A stretch of DNA of 64,000 bases. Origin: Bifidobacterium breve. GTDB taxonomy: Bacteria > Actinomycetota > Actinomycetes > Nanopelagicales > Nanopelagicaceae. Positions 51,275 to 60,604 of this stretch are shown here, in pieces. The stretch spans positions 38,271-102,270 of the forward strand of contig CAMCYA010000001.1 in the NCBI GenBank assembly GCA_945883675.1, in the 5' to 3' direction. The notes beneath the pieces are model-generated. The model was not told the origin of the DNA and ran no database searches. It saw only the letters and a list, made by a program, of their open reading frames with translations. Within the stretch, counting starts at the first letter, position 1, and the number at the start of each line of letters is the position of its first letter. Position numbers and translations under genes: made by a program.

Positions 51275-52510
51275 CTAGACCAACGAGCCTCGCATCTCAA
51301 AGGCCTGTGCAACGCGTTCAACGGAAACAATAAAGGCCGCGGTGCGTAGGTCTACTGAGTACTTCTTAGAAACTTTATGTACATTGCCAAATGCTTTTTC
51401 CATGCGGACATCTAACTCACGGCGGAACTTATCAATTGGCCAACTGAACTCTTGAATGTTTTGGGTCCACTCAAAGTAAGAACCCATAACTCCACCAGAG
51501 TTTGCCAAAATATCAGGAACAATGACAACACCCTGGGCTCGAAGTTCGCGATCTGCAGCAATTGTAAGTGGCTGATTTGCCCCCTCTATGACGAAATCTG
51601 CATTGATCTTGTCCATATTGTTTTCATTTATCACCCCACCCAATGCAGCTGGAATCAGCACATCACACTTGATTTCCAAAACTTCTGCAGCTCCAATTCG
51701 CTCATCTGCTTGCACATCTGCAAGAGATTTAATGTTAAAGATTGATGCGATATCAATTCCCTTTTTATCAACAATTCCTCCAGAAACATCCGAGATTGCA
51801 ATTACCTTCATGCCAAGTTCTTGGCACACAAGGGCGGCATATCGGCCAACGTTTCCGAAGCCCTGAATTGCAACTGTTGCACCTTTGACTTTGGCATCGT
51901 TTTTTTCCAAAGTTGCGGCGGCAATCTGTGCCACTCCACGACCTGTTGCTTCCTCACGTCCGGCTGCTCCAAAAAGTTCTACTGGCTTTCCAGTTACACA
52001 TGCAGGTTGAAAGCCTTCAAGTCTGTGGAACTCATCCATTAACCACGCCATCGATTTGGCATCTGTCCCCATGTCTGGGGCCGGAATATCGCGATGGTGA
52101 CCGAGTACGTGGACTAGGGAACGGGTCCAACGCCGGATGATTTCTTCTTTTTCGATAGGAGATAGTTTTGATGCATCAACGGCTACGCCGCCCTTTGCTC
52201 CACCAAATGGAACATCTATCAGAGCAGTTTTCCATGTCATCAAAGATGCTAATGCGCGGACTTCATCAAGATCTACATCTTGGTGAAAACGGATGCCGCC
52301 TTTGCGTGGTCCACGGGCGCTTGAATGCTGGACTCGATAACCCGTTAGGACTTCCACATCGTCACCTCGACGTAGTGGAATTGAAATGACTACTTCGCGT
52401 TCGCAACTGCTTAAAGCCGAAATAACTCCAGGCTTTAATCCCAGAATTTCTCCTGCCTGGGCAACTTTTTCATTAACTTCGCTAAATGCTGATGGGCCAG
52501 AATGTGTCAT
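51275..52510 (-). CDS. gdhA: Glutamate dehydrogenase
   Basis: 411 aa of the Glu/Leu/Phe/Val dehydrogenase family. Substrate pocket Lys in GPRKGGIRFHQDV and the catalytic LASLMTWKTALIDVPFGGAKGG; Asp in 'IPAPDMGTD'; Rossmann 'GFGNVGRYAA'. Interconverts glutamate and 2-oxoglutarate with ammonia, the main nitrogen/carbon link. TATTGT lies six bases before the ATG. Hexameric type size (about 410). Confidence 0.93.
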   Translation of the reverse strand: MTHSGPSAFSEVNEKVAQAGEILGLKPGVISALSSCEREVVISIPLRRGDDVEVLTGYRVQHSSARGPRKGGIRFHQDVDLDEVRALASLMTWKTALIDVPFGGAKGGVAVDASKLSPIEKEEIIRRWTRSLVHVLGHHRDIPAPDMGTDAKSMAWLMDEFHRLEGFQPACVTGKPVELFGAAGREEATGRGVAQIAAATLEKNDAKVKGATVAIQGFGNVGRYAALVCQELGMKVIAISDVSGGIVDKKGIDIASIFNIKSLADVQADERIGAAEVLEIKCDVLIPAALGGVINENNMDKINADFVIEGANQPLTIAADRELRAQGVVIVPDILANSGGVMGSYFEWTQNIQEFSWPIDKFRRELDVRMEKAFGNVHKVSKKYSVDLRTAAFIVSVERVAQAFEMRGSLV

Positions 52511-52593
52511 GTCAGGACAATAGAAAACCTACGTGCAGCAGAAAAGGTTTATTGAGTTTACTTTCTATGAAATCGGGGTGAACGACTGGCTTG

Positions 52594-52998
52594 CTAGGCA
52601 GAAAGTAGCTCAGAAAGTAGAACCTCTACTCGAGCCTTAATCTCATCACGAATCACTCGCACAGACTCAATACCTTGTCCTGCAGGATCATCTAGCACCC
52701 AGTCTTCGTATCGCTTTCCAGGATAGAAGGGACACACATCTCCGCAGCCCATAGTCACAACTGCATCTGATTCTTGCACTGCCTCAGTGGTCAATATCTT
52801 GGGAACATGGTTTGCAATATCAATTCCTAATTCAGCCATGGCTTCAACTGCAATTGGATTTATTGAATCCTTTGGCGCACTACCAGCTGAGAGAACTTCA
52901 ACTCTGCCTTGTCCGAGCTCGCGCATAAACCCTGCAGCCATCTGTGATCTTCCGGCATTGTGGACACAAACAAAAAGAACTGATGGTTTTTCTTTCAT
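52594..52998 (-). CDS. arsC: Arsenate reductase (LMW-phosphatase type)
   Basis: 134 aa. Active-site loop CVHNAGRS (Cys11-X5-Arg17), further cysteines in MGCGDVCPFYPG (85 and 89) and the DDPAGQ acid motif near residue 105. Reduces arsenate to arsenite with thioredoxin or mycothiol. The start overlaps the aquaporin stop (ATGA). Two-gene arsenic unit with the channel at 52995; no ArsR is adjacent. Confidence 0.92.
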   Translation of the reverse strand: MKEKPSVLFVCVHNAGRSQMAAGFMRELGQGRVEVLSAGSAPKDSINPIAVEAMAELGIDIANHVPKILTTEAVQESDAVVTMGCGDVCPFYPGKRYEDWVLDDPAGQGIESVRVIRDEIKARVEVLLSELLSA

Positions 52999-53642
52999 CG
53001 CGTTAACCCCTTAAATACTCCGAAACCGACAATGGATCCCACAAGTTGCGCCAGGATAAATGGAAGGACACTGCCCGGTGCAATGCCTGCAAATGAGTCG
53101 GAGAATAATCTTCCAACTGTTACGGCAGGGTTTGCAAATGATGTTGAGCTTGTAAAAAAGTAAGCACTGCCAATCCATGAAGCGACCATCGCTGGAATCA
53201 ATGTAGTTTTTTCTTGGGCTATTAGTAAATTTATAATCAAAATAAGCCCTGCAGTTGCAATAATTTCACCAAGATAGAGGTTGGTGCCTGATCTCATTTT
53301 TGTTGATGTTTCGATCAGAGCGTGTTCAAACATTGCATTTGCAAGGACAGCACCAGTTATAGCACCTGCGATCTGGACGGCAGTGAATTGAATAAATGTT
53401 GAAAGAGTGGTCTTTCGCTGAATAAGTTCTATCAAAGTTACGACTGGATTGAAATGTGCTCCACTTATGGGCGCAAGGATTTGAATAAGCACCATGAGAC
53501 CAAAGACAGTTGAAACCGCATTAATAAGTAGTTGAACACCAATATCTTGCGAAAGATTAGTTGCCATTATTCCGGAGCCAACAACAATACAGACTAAAAG
53601 TGCGGTACCGAGAAATTCAGAGCTTAATTTCTTCACTGCCAT
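52995..53642 (-). CDS. Aquaporin/MIP-family channel, arsenite-type partner
   Basis: 215 aa from the ATG at 53642 (GGAGAGGG directly upstream; the frame extends to 53780 without a site). Six helices and two half-helices: loop B NPVVT (NPV instead of NPA) and loop E FANPAVT. Aquaglyceroporins next to arsC (as the AqpS-ArsC pair of Sinorhizobium) let arsenite leave by its gradient after reduction. Glycerol or metalloid selectivity is inference from the partner gene. Confidence 0.88.
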   Translation of the reverse strand: MAVKKLSSEFLGTALLVCIVVGSGIMATNLSQDIGVQLLINAVSTVFGLMVLIQILAPISGAHFNPVVTLIELIQRKTTLSTFIQFTAVQIAGAITGAVLANAMFEHALIETSTKMRSGTNLYLGEIIATAGLILIINLLIAQEKTTLIPAMVASWIGSAYFFTSSTSFANPAVTVGRLFSDSFAGIAPGSVLPFILAQLVGSIVGFGVFKGLTR

Positions 53643-53770
53643 CCCTCTCCATCGGTACTTCTTATTGTGGCCACCGTCAGTGGCTTTATTCATGCCTTCA
53701 GAGTACGGGCCTGCTCCAATGATATTTCCTGTACTGGCCTTCAAAGAAATGAACAGTTGGTAAACAAAGA

Positions 53771-53805
53771 AAAACCCCACCGGCTACTTCTGCCGATGGG
53801 GTTTT
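53771..53805 (-). terminator. Bidirectional-looking intrinsic terminator after FKBP
   Basis: Outer stem AAAACCCCA/TGGGGTTTT and inner CGGC/GCCG, one mismatch, loop of 7. Located 12 bp beyond the FKBP stop (minus), with T-rich tails on both sides. It ends the operon running from 57639. Confidence 0.8.
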
Positions 53806-53816
53806 ACTTTAATGTT

Positions 53817-54317
53817 TTACGAAACGGCTAAAATATCGACTGAAAAGATTAGAGTTTCAGTCTCAAGTGGATGGCCTGGGACCACTCCATATCCAAGTGA
53901 TGGTGGGATAACGAGAAGCCTGCGACCTCCAACTTTTGCCCCAGGCAAACCTTGCTGCCATCCGGTGATAACTCCTGACAATGGGAAAGTTGCTGGCTCT
54001 CCACCAGTCCATGATGATTCAAGGACTTCACCATTTGACCACGACATCAATGTGTAATGAACGGTCAAAGTTGATGTCGCTAGAACTTCTGCGCCATCTC
54101 CTTCAATAATATCGACTGCTTGCAATGTTGTTGGGGCAGCACCTGTTGCAGGGGTAATTGTTGGTGCCTCTCCTGCATTATCTGTAACAGATGGTAAGCC
54201 TGGCGTTGAAACTGTTCCGGACACGGTGTCATCTCCTCCTAGTGATGTAAATGATGCAAATGCAATTGCTGCTACTGCAATGATTGCAAATATCTTAATT
54301 AACGTTTTCTTTGGCAT
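53817..54317 (-). CDS. FKBP-type peptidyl-prolyl isomerase, exported
   Basis: 166 aa. N-terminal hydrophobic signal/anchor (about 8-26) and an Ala/Thr/Pro linker precede the FKBP domain (about 68-165): 'LTVHYTLMSWSNGEVLESSW', 'GVITGWQQGLPGAKVGGRRLLVIPPSLGYG'. Folds or holds proteins outside the membrane. SD AGGAGA before the ATG. Last gene of a minus operon with argG upstream (30-bp gap). Confidence 0.9.
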   Translation of the reverse strand: MPKKTLIKIFAIIAVAAIAFASFTSLGGDDTVSGTVSTPGLPSVTDNAGEAPTITPATGAAPTTLQAVDIIEGDGAEVLATSTLTVHYTLMSWSNGEVLESSWTGGEPATFPLSGVITGWQQGLPGAKVGGRRLLVIPPSLGYGVVPGHPLETETLIFSVDILAVS

Positions 54318-54347
54318 GGCTCTCCTGTTGTCCGCTAGATGTGTCTC

Positions 54348-55679
<1,332 letters not shown>

Positions 55680-55685
55680 CTAAGT

Positions 55686-56879
55686 CTAACGGATGTTAAG
55701 CGTAGGAAGTTTCTTTTCTAAGGCGGGGATGACGCCCCATTGACTGCTCATCTCTACATATCTCTGAATATCTAACGCATCAGGTTTGGCATCGGTTTTG
55801 ACGGCGCGAATCATCAAATTTCTCGGTGTGTGTTCACCTGCAACAAACTCAATGACTTCCACACGATAGCCGGCAATACGAAGTAACTGCGCACGAAACG
55901 AATCAGTGAGTAAATCACCTAAGCGCTCTTTCATCAAGCCAAACTTTGTGATTGCAGACCATGGCTCTGGTGCGACATCCATTTGCTTTTGAATATCATG
56001 ATGGCAACAAGGTGCGATAAGTAAAAGCTGAGCACCTCCATTTACAGCCCAAGCGATCGCATCATCTGTTGCTGTATCACATGCATGAAGTGCGATTGCG
56101 ATATCTGCAGGTTGTGATGTTGTCTTTGAGATCTCTTCGGCAATAAATTCAATAGATGCTGCAATCCCAAGCTTTTTTGCAATCGCGTTATTGCGATCTC
56201 TACTTTCAACTCTGACGTCGATTCCAACTACTTTGACAGGGATGTGCGAGTTAACTAAAAATTGATGAGCAGCAAAGGTTAGGTAGGCGTGACCGCAGCC
56301 CAGATCAACAATATGCAGAGGGTTTTCTACCGTGGGCTTTCGAATTTGGCCTGCTTCGATGGCTGCATTTAGCGCTGATGACAAAATACGTAAGAACTCT
56401 TCTACTTGCTTGTATTTGTCTTGACGAGAAGGCTTAATAACTCCCTTACCATCAGCGATTCCAACTTCTAAGAGAAATGGGTCTGATGAATCCAGCAACC
56501 GATCTTTCTTTATATCATGTGAAAGGTTTTGCTCGGATTGGCGTTTTTCTATATTTACCTGAGCATCACCGCTTTTTGTGATTCGAATTGAGTAGAGCTG
56601 AGAAACGCTTTCGACCATGATGTTTGCATAACCACTACTGAGAAGTTCATGCACAACAGTCTGGTCAGGGGCAATATTTTTTGCAGTCGTGGCACGACCG
56701 TCGCTTTGCATTAACTGCAGCTTTAACTCACCCTTAATTTCTACCAACCGAATATCTATTCGCTCATAACCAACCTGCATATTTCGACGCCGCCCGGAGA
56801 GAACTGCACGTACAAATGTTGATGTATCAACGATCTGCTCACAGGCGCTGCGCAGCCCATCTTCGAGAGTTGTCTGCAT
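55686..56879 (-). CDS. SAM-dependent methyltransferase (Methyltransf_32-type)
   Basis: 397 aa. The C-terminal half holds the SAM fold HIVDLGCGHAYLTFAAHQF and, farther on, 'ALHACDTATDDAIAWA' and 'LIAPCCHHDIQKQM', motifs of the GSTCD/TRMT13-like Methyltransf_32 group. Possible tRNA or protein methylation. The N-terminal half (about 1-190) is a separate domain. Stop TAG is embedded in the argG promoter hexamer. Confidence 0.85.
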   Translation of the reverse strand: MQTTLEDGLRSACEQIVDTSTFVRAVLSGRRRNMQVGYERIDIRLVEIKGELKLQLMQSDGRATTAKNIAPDQTVVHELLSSGYANIMVESVSQLYSIRITKSGDAQVNIEKRQSEQNLSHDIKKDRLLDSSDPFLLEVGIADGKGVIKPSRQDKYKQVEEFLRILSSALNAAIEAGQIRKPTVENPLHIVDLGCGHAYLTFAAHQFLVNSHIPVKVVGIDVRVESRDRNNAIAKKLGIAASIEFIAEEISKTTSQPADIAIALHACDTATDDAIAWAVNGGAQLLLIAPCCHHDIQKQMDVAPEPWSAITKFGLMKERLGDLLTDSFRAQLLRIAGYRVEVIEFVAGEHTPRNLMIRAVKTDAKPDALDIQRYVEMSSQWGVIPALEKKLPTLNIR

Positions 56880-56883
56880 AGCT

Positions 56884-57639
56884 TTAACGGGGCGAAATTA
56901 TCGCTGTGCCTTTTTCGTGATTGAGTATTACTAGCTCATGATTTGGCAGAGATGCTGCAAAGTCCTCAGCTAATTTTCTCTCGCCTTCTCGATTAACATC
57001 ATCGAGGATTACAACTGCCTTAGGTGACAACTTATCCTTAAACTCTTTAAGTGCTGGATAACGCGACTCGGTATTGTTATTTCCGGGTGGACCATCGACG
57101 ATTAAAAGATCAATCTTCTTCAGGTCCTTAATGGTTGAAACGTCATACCAAGTTAAACCATTGACATATGGCAATAACGGTGCAAATCGAACCTCTACTC
57201 CACGAACTCTATGCTCCTTGATTAGCTCTCTGGTCTTTTCTGCATACTCTTTTGAACCATCTAAACTCACAACTTTTCTCGCACCAGACTTTGCGGCAAC
57301 TAAAGTTGACACTCCAGAACCCAGTTCAACAACAAGCGAAGGACTTATCTTCTTCACTGTTTCATAGATAGTTAAAAGTAAATCAGGTGATGCTGCCCAG
57401 CCGCGAGTTGGAGGTATCGAGGATTTAAGATCTAGCAACTGCATCAGTTGTGCGTAGGCCTCACTTTGATAATAAGTGTGAGAGATGCTCTTTTTTAATT
57501 CATTTGACGCTTTGTTGATTTCGCGTATTACCTTCTCGGAGTTACGCCGCCCCTTTTTGTATAAAAGAAATGAGAACCAGGCAAGGCCTGCAATACCCAT
57601 CAAAATCAAGACTAAGAACGCTACATAAATAGTATCCAT
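56884..57639 (-). CDS. Membrane-anchored class I SAM-dependent methyltransferase
   Basis: 251 aa. One N-terminal membrane helix (about 4-27) followed by a Methyltransf_24-type domain (ISPSLVVELGSGVSTLVAAKSGARKVVSLDGSKEYAEKTREL; LLIVDGPPGNN). TACACT lies six bases before the ATG. Head of a minus operon with 55686 (4-bp gap). Substrate unknown, possibly cell-envelope or small molecule. Confidence 0.85.
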   Translation of the reverse strand: MDTIYVAFLVLILMGIAGLAWFSFLLYKKGRRNSEKVIREINKASNELKKSISHTYYQSEAYAQLMQLLDLKSSIPPTRGWAASPDLLLTIYETVKKISPSLVVELGSGVSTLVAAKSGARKVVSLDGSKEYAEKTRELIKEHRVRGVEVRFAPLLPYVNGLTWYDVSTIKDLKKIDLLIVDGPPGNNNTESRYPALKEFKDKLSPKAVVILDDVNREGERKLAEDFAASLPNHELVILNHEKGTAIISPR

Positions 57640-57724
57640 GGATTAAGTGTATCGTTGAAGAGAAATCAATCGGTGACGCCGACTCAATAATGCGTATTTG
57701 CTCACTTGCTGGCAGAATACCGAC

Positions 57725-58639
57725 ATGGAATCAACAACAGTCTGGCTCGTGACCCTCGGAATTTTATCGACTGTGATCATTCTCGATTTATTGATTGCCA
57801 TTGTGCGGCGAAACAAAGAGACCACAATGACCGAGGCTGGAATCTGGACTCTGATCTATGTCTCTGCTGCCCTGATATTTGGTTACTTCATGCCTAACTG
57901 GACATCTGATCCCAATGCACAAAAAGAGTTTTTTGCTGGTTGGCTAACTGAATACGCACTTTCAGTCGATAATATTTTCGTATTCGTGATTATCTTGGCA
58001 AGATTTCAGATTGAGAGAACTAAACAACAACTTGTTCTGTTGCTTGGAATCATTATCGCTTTGATTCTTCGTGGTGGTTTTATTGCCGCAGGAAGTGCGA
58101 TTTTAGAGAGATTCTCAAGTGCCTTCTTTATCTTCGGAGCATTCCTAATCTTCACTGCATATAAATTGCTAACCGAACATGAAATTACCGAAGAAAAACA
58201 AAAAGATGATCGAATTATAACTTTCCTGCGCTCTAAAGGGGCATCAACATTTACGATTGCATTGATCTCATTAGGAATAACTGATCTAGTCTTTGCACTT
58301 GACTCAATACCTGCAATCTTCGGAATAACTCGTGATCCATACATCGTTGTCTGCGCAAATATTTTCGCTCTCATGGGGCTTCGTCAACTGTATTTCTTAC
58401 TCCAGGGACTACTGCAACGATTGATTTATCTCTCGAAGGGACTTTCCTTTATTTTGGCCTTCATAGGATTTAAAATGATTATTGAAGCCTTCCATGGAAT
58501 TGGAGTTCACGATATTTTAGGAGTTAACTTGCCGCACATCACCATTGAGGTGAGCCTGGGCGTAATAGTCGCATCTCTGATTGTTACAGGTGTAGCAAGT
58601 TTGACGGCAACAAGAAAAGATGGAACAGAGATCGTTTAA
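57725..58639 (+). CDS. TerC/Alx-family membrane protein
   Basis: 304 aa with about eight membrane helices. Core TerC elements: WLTEYALSVDNIFVFVIILARF, LALISLGITDLVFALDSIPAIFGITRDP and 'LIYLSKGLSFILAFIGFKMIIEAF'. These carry conserved acidic residues for metal (Mn or others) transport in Alx/YkoY relatives. The ATG at 57725 has CAGAAT six bases upstream. Ends overlapping the HPF gene by 4 bp (convergent). Confidence 0.92.
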   Translation: MESTTVWLVTLGILSTVIILDLLIAIVRRNKETTMTEAGIWTLIYVSAALIFGYFMPNWTSDPNAQKEFFAGWLTEYALSVDNIFVFVIILARFQIERTKQQLVLLLGIIIALILRGGFIAAGSAILERFSSAFFIFGAFLIFTAYKLLTEHEITEEKQKDDRIITFLRSKGASTFTIALISLGITDLVFALDSIPAIFGITRDPYIVVCANIFALMGLRQLYFLLQGLLQRLIYLSKGLSFILAFIGFKMIIEAFHGIGVHDILGVNLPHITIEVSLGVIVASLIVTGVASLTATRKDGTEIV

Positions 58640-58977
58640 CTCTCACTCTTCATTTTTCTAAGCGTTGTACGATCATAATCTTTCGTGCGCTCGTGAATCT
58701 TTCTTATCTGTAGCGCAAAAGTTTTTATTGCAGAATCAAAGGCTGCTAGATCATTGAACTCTGCTGCCTCTGCGCGAAGTAACGGACCCGAGCCGTGCGA
58801 AGTCAGAACAACCTTGTGCTTGTGCTTTCCTTGATGTGGATTAGTTTCATGAAGAACTTCGACCTCAACGCGATCAATAATGACGCTAAAGCGTTCCATA
58901 CTGTTGAGTTTTTCTTCAGCGATTACTTTGAAATCTTCTGCCAAATCTGCGTTACGAGCATGAATCAAAATCTTCAT
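58636..58977 (-). CDS. hpf: Short-form ribosome hibernation promoting factor
   Basis: 113 aa, HPF/RaiA fold only: MKILIHARNADLAEDFKVIAEEKL, then 'VEVLHETNPHQGKHKHKVVLTSHG' and 'AAFDSAIKTFALQIRKIHERTKD'. Most Actinobacteria carry a long HPF with an extra dimerisation domain; that domain is absent here. Binds the 30S A and P sites during starvation. Final gene of the minus operon starting at 62125. Confidence 0.87.
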   Translation of the reverse strand: MKILIHARNADLAEDFKVIAEEKLNSMERFSVIIDRVEVEVLHETNPHQGKHKHKVVLTSHGSGPLLRAEAAEFNDLAAFDSAIKTFALQIRKIHERTKDYDRTTLRKMKSES

Positions 58978-58979
58978 AC

Positions 58980-59363
58980 TTAGAAGGGTAGTACTAAAAC
59001 AACTCCTGTTACTACCGCTGCTAGAAGAAATGATTTTCCAAGAATTATGAGCGCAGTTTTTCGGTCTGCAGCACGATCTGCAGGAGATGCGACTCTGGAG
59101 ATGTCACCTAGCTTGCCAATATTGAAAGTGCCCGCAAATCCATAGGCAAGGCAAAACTTGCTACGTGATTGGATAAATCCCACTGATGCCACCATGAGCG
59201 GGAAAAAAATTCCTAGGCGAGCTGTAGCTGATGCTTGCATTGAAATTAAGGTAGCCAATGTTGAAATGGAAAGAAAGAGTCCGACTAGTGCTACTAGCTG
59301 TCTACGCTTGATTTCACCTTTGCCAATATTGCAACTGCCTGGAATATATTGAAGCTCAGACAT
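58980..59363 (-). CDS. Hypothetical membrane protein with N-terminal Cys motif
   Basis: 127 aa. The N-terminus reads MSELQYIPGSCNIGKGEIKRRQ, a recurring 'GxCNIGxxEIxRR' opening that I associate with small actinobacterial membrane proteins. Three to four hydrophobic segments follow (23-41, 48-62, 105-125), with 'CLAYGFAGTFNIGKLGD' between. Starts 8 bp inside the end of the gene at 59356. Unknown. Confidence 0.7.
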   Translation of the reverse strand: MSELQYIPGSCNIGKGEIKRRQLVALVGLFLSISTLATLISMQASATARLGIFFPLMVASVGFIQSRSKFCLAYGFAGTFNIGKLGDISRVASPADRAADRKTALIILGKSFLLAAVVTGVVLVLPF

Positions 59364-59505
59364 CTTCTAGTTCGTCTTCATCAACCCATGTATCGGCAAC
59401 AGAGTCTTCTTGATGTTCAGCCCAGGAAAGAAAAGATCCCACGGCGCGAAAGGCGAGCAGCACTACAGTGACTGCTGCAACTATCCGGCGGAATGCTTTT
59501 AACAT
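59356..59505 (-). CDS. Small membrane protein (49 aa)
   Basis: MLKAFRRIVAAVTVVLLAFRAVGSF then an acidic tail (HQEDSVADTWVDEDELEDV). The ATG at 59505 is preceded at six bases by TATTTT, and the stop overlaps the start of the next gene (ATGTCTGA), so it is translationally coupled. Too short for a usual gene call but well supported by both signals. Confidence 0.7.
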   Translation of the reverse strand: MLKAFRRIVAAVTVVLLAFRAVGSFLSWAEHQEDSVADTWVDEDELEDV

Positions 59506-59539
59506 GTGCTAAAAATACTCGGTATTTCTGAGAATTTCT

Positions 59540-60595
59540 CTACAAAACCGCTAGAGCCTGATCGATATCTGACCACAGGTCCTCAATGTGTTCGCAACCA
59601 ACGCTTAGTCGAATGAGACGCTCAGGCACAGAGATACTTTCGGAGGCCCAACGGCGACGGCGCTCCCATAGAGATTCGACTCCCCCAAGACTGGTTGCAT
59701 GAGTGATGATCTGGGATGTTTCACATACTTTTTGAACATCTTCAACAGGTGCATCTACTTCAAAAGAGATAACTGCGCCAAAGCCTGGGTAGCGAACTTT
59801 TGTAATTTTTGGGTGATCATTCAAACGCTTAACTAACTCTTTGGCGTTATTTTCTGCTGTACGAAAGCGGATTGGAAAAGTTCGGATACCGCGAAGTGCC
59901 AACCATGCTTCAAATGGTCCTGGTACCGATCCGTTAAAGCGACGTGCTTCCTCTAGCCTTTTAAATAATGCTTCATCATTTGTAGAAAGTGAACCAAGTA
60001 CAACATCACTATGGCCAGATAAAAACTTTGTCACAGAGTGCATAGATACATCTGCGCCCATTGAAAGTGGTAATTGAGTCAGTGGAGTTGCAAAAGTGTT
60101 ATCAACACCCACCCCAATACCTTGTTTCTTTGCTGCGGTAATCAGAGTTGGCAGATCTGCAATATCTAGGGATGGATTTGTTGGTGATTCAAGCCAAACA
60201 AGTGCAGCACCTTTCATGGCAGTGATGACTTCATCATTTTTTGTCACATCAACTAGTCGCACTTCTAGACGTCCAGATGTGTGGAGTTGTTTGAGTAAAC
60301 CCATCGTTCCGCTGTAGCCCTCATTCGAGGCAACTACCGGTGCACCTACTGGCAAAATAGAAAAGACTGCGTTAATTGCCGCCATTCCTGATGAGAATGA
60401 AAGCGTTGGACCACCTTCTAACTCTGCGATAGCGCTTTCAAGTGCGCTCCATGTTTGATTTCCATAACGACCATAACCAACTGGACCACCTGCATGATAA
60501 GTGGAAGATAAAAACAGCGGAGGATTTAAGGGAGCATCCGGTGCTGAATCAGGTCGGCCTGCATTAATTGCAGAAGTCTCAGGGCGAAGTTCCAT
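59540..60595 (-). CDS. Cys/Met-metabolism PLP enzyme (cystathionine synthase/lyase type)
   Basis: 351 aa. PLP lysine in the SVTKFLSGHSDVVLG motif; YGRYGNQTWSALESAIAELEGG and SSGMAAINAVF near the N-terminus belong to the MetB/MetC group. Trans-sulfuration between homoserine ester/cysteine and cystathionine; a synthase or gamma-lyase cannot be told apart by sequence reading. TAGACT, including the TAG stop of the preceding gene, lies six bases before the ATG. Confidence 0.9.
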   Translation of the reverse strand: MELRPETSAINAGRPDSAPDAPLNPPLFLSSTYHAGGPVGYGRYGNQTWSALESAIAELEGGPTLSFSSGMAAINAVFSILPVGAPVVASNEGYSGTMGLLKQLHTSGRLEVRLVDVTKNDEVITAMKGAALVWLESPTNPSLDIADLPTLITAAKKQGIGVGVDNTFATPLTQLPLSMGADVSMHSVTKFLSGHSDVVLGSLSTNDEALFKRLEEARRFNGSVPGPFEAWLALRGIRTFPIRFRTAENNAKELVKRLNDHPKITKVRYPGFGAVISFEVDAPVEDVQKVCETSQIITHATSLGGVESLWERRRRWASESISVPERLIRLSVGCEHIEDLWSDIDQALAVL

Positions 60596-60604
60596 GTAAT
60601 AAGT

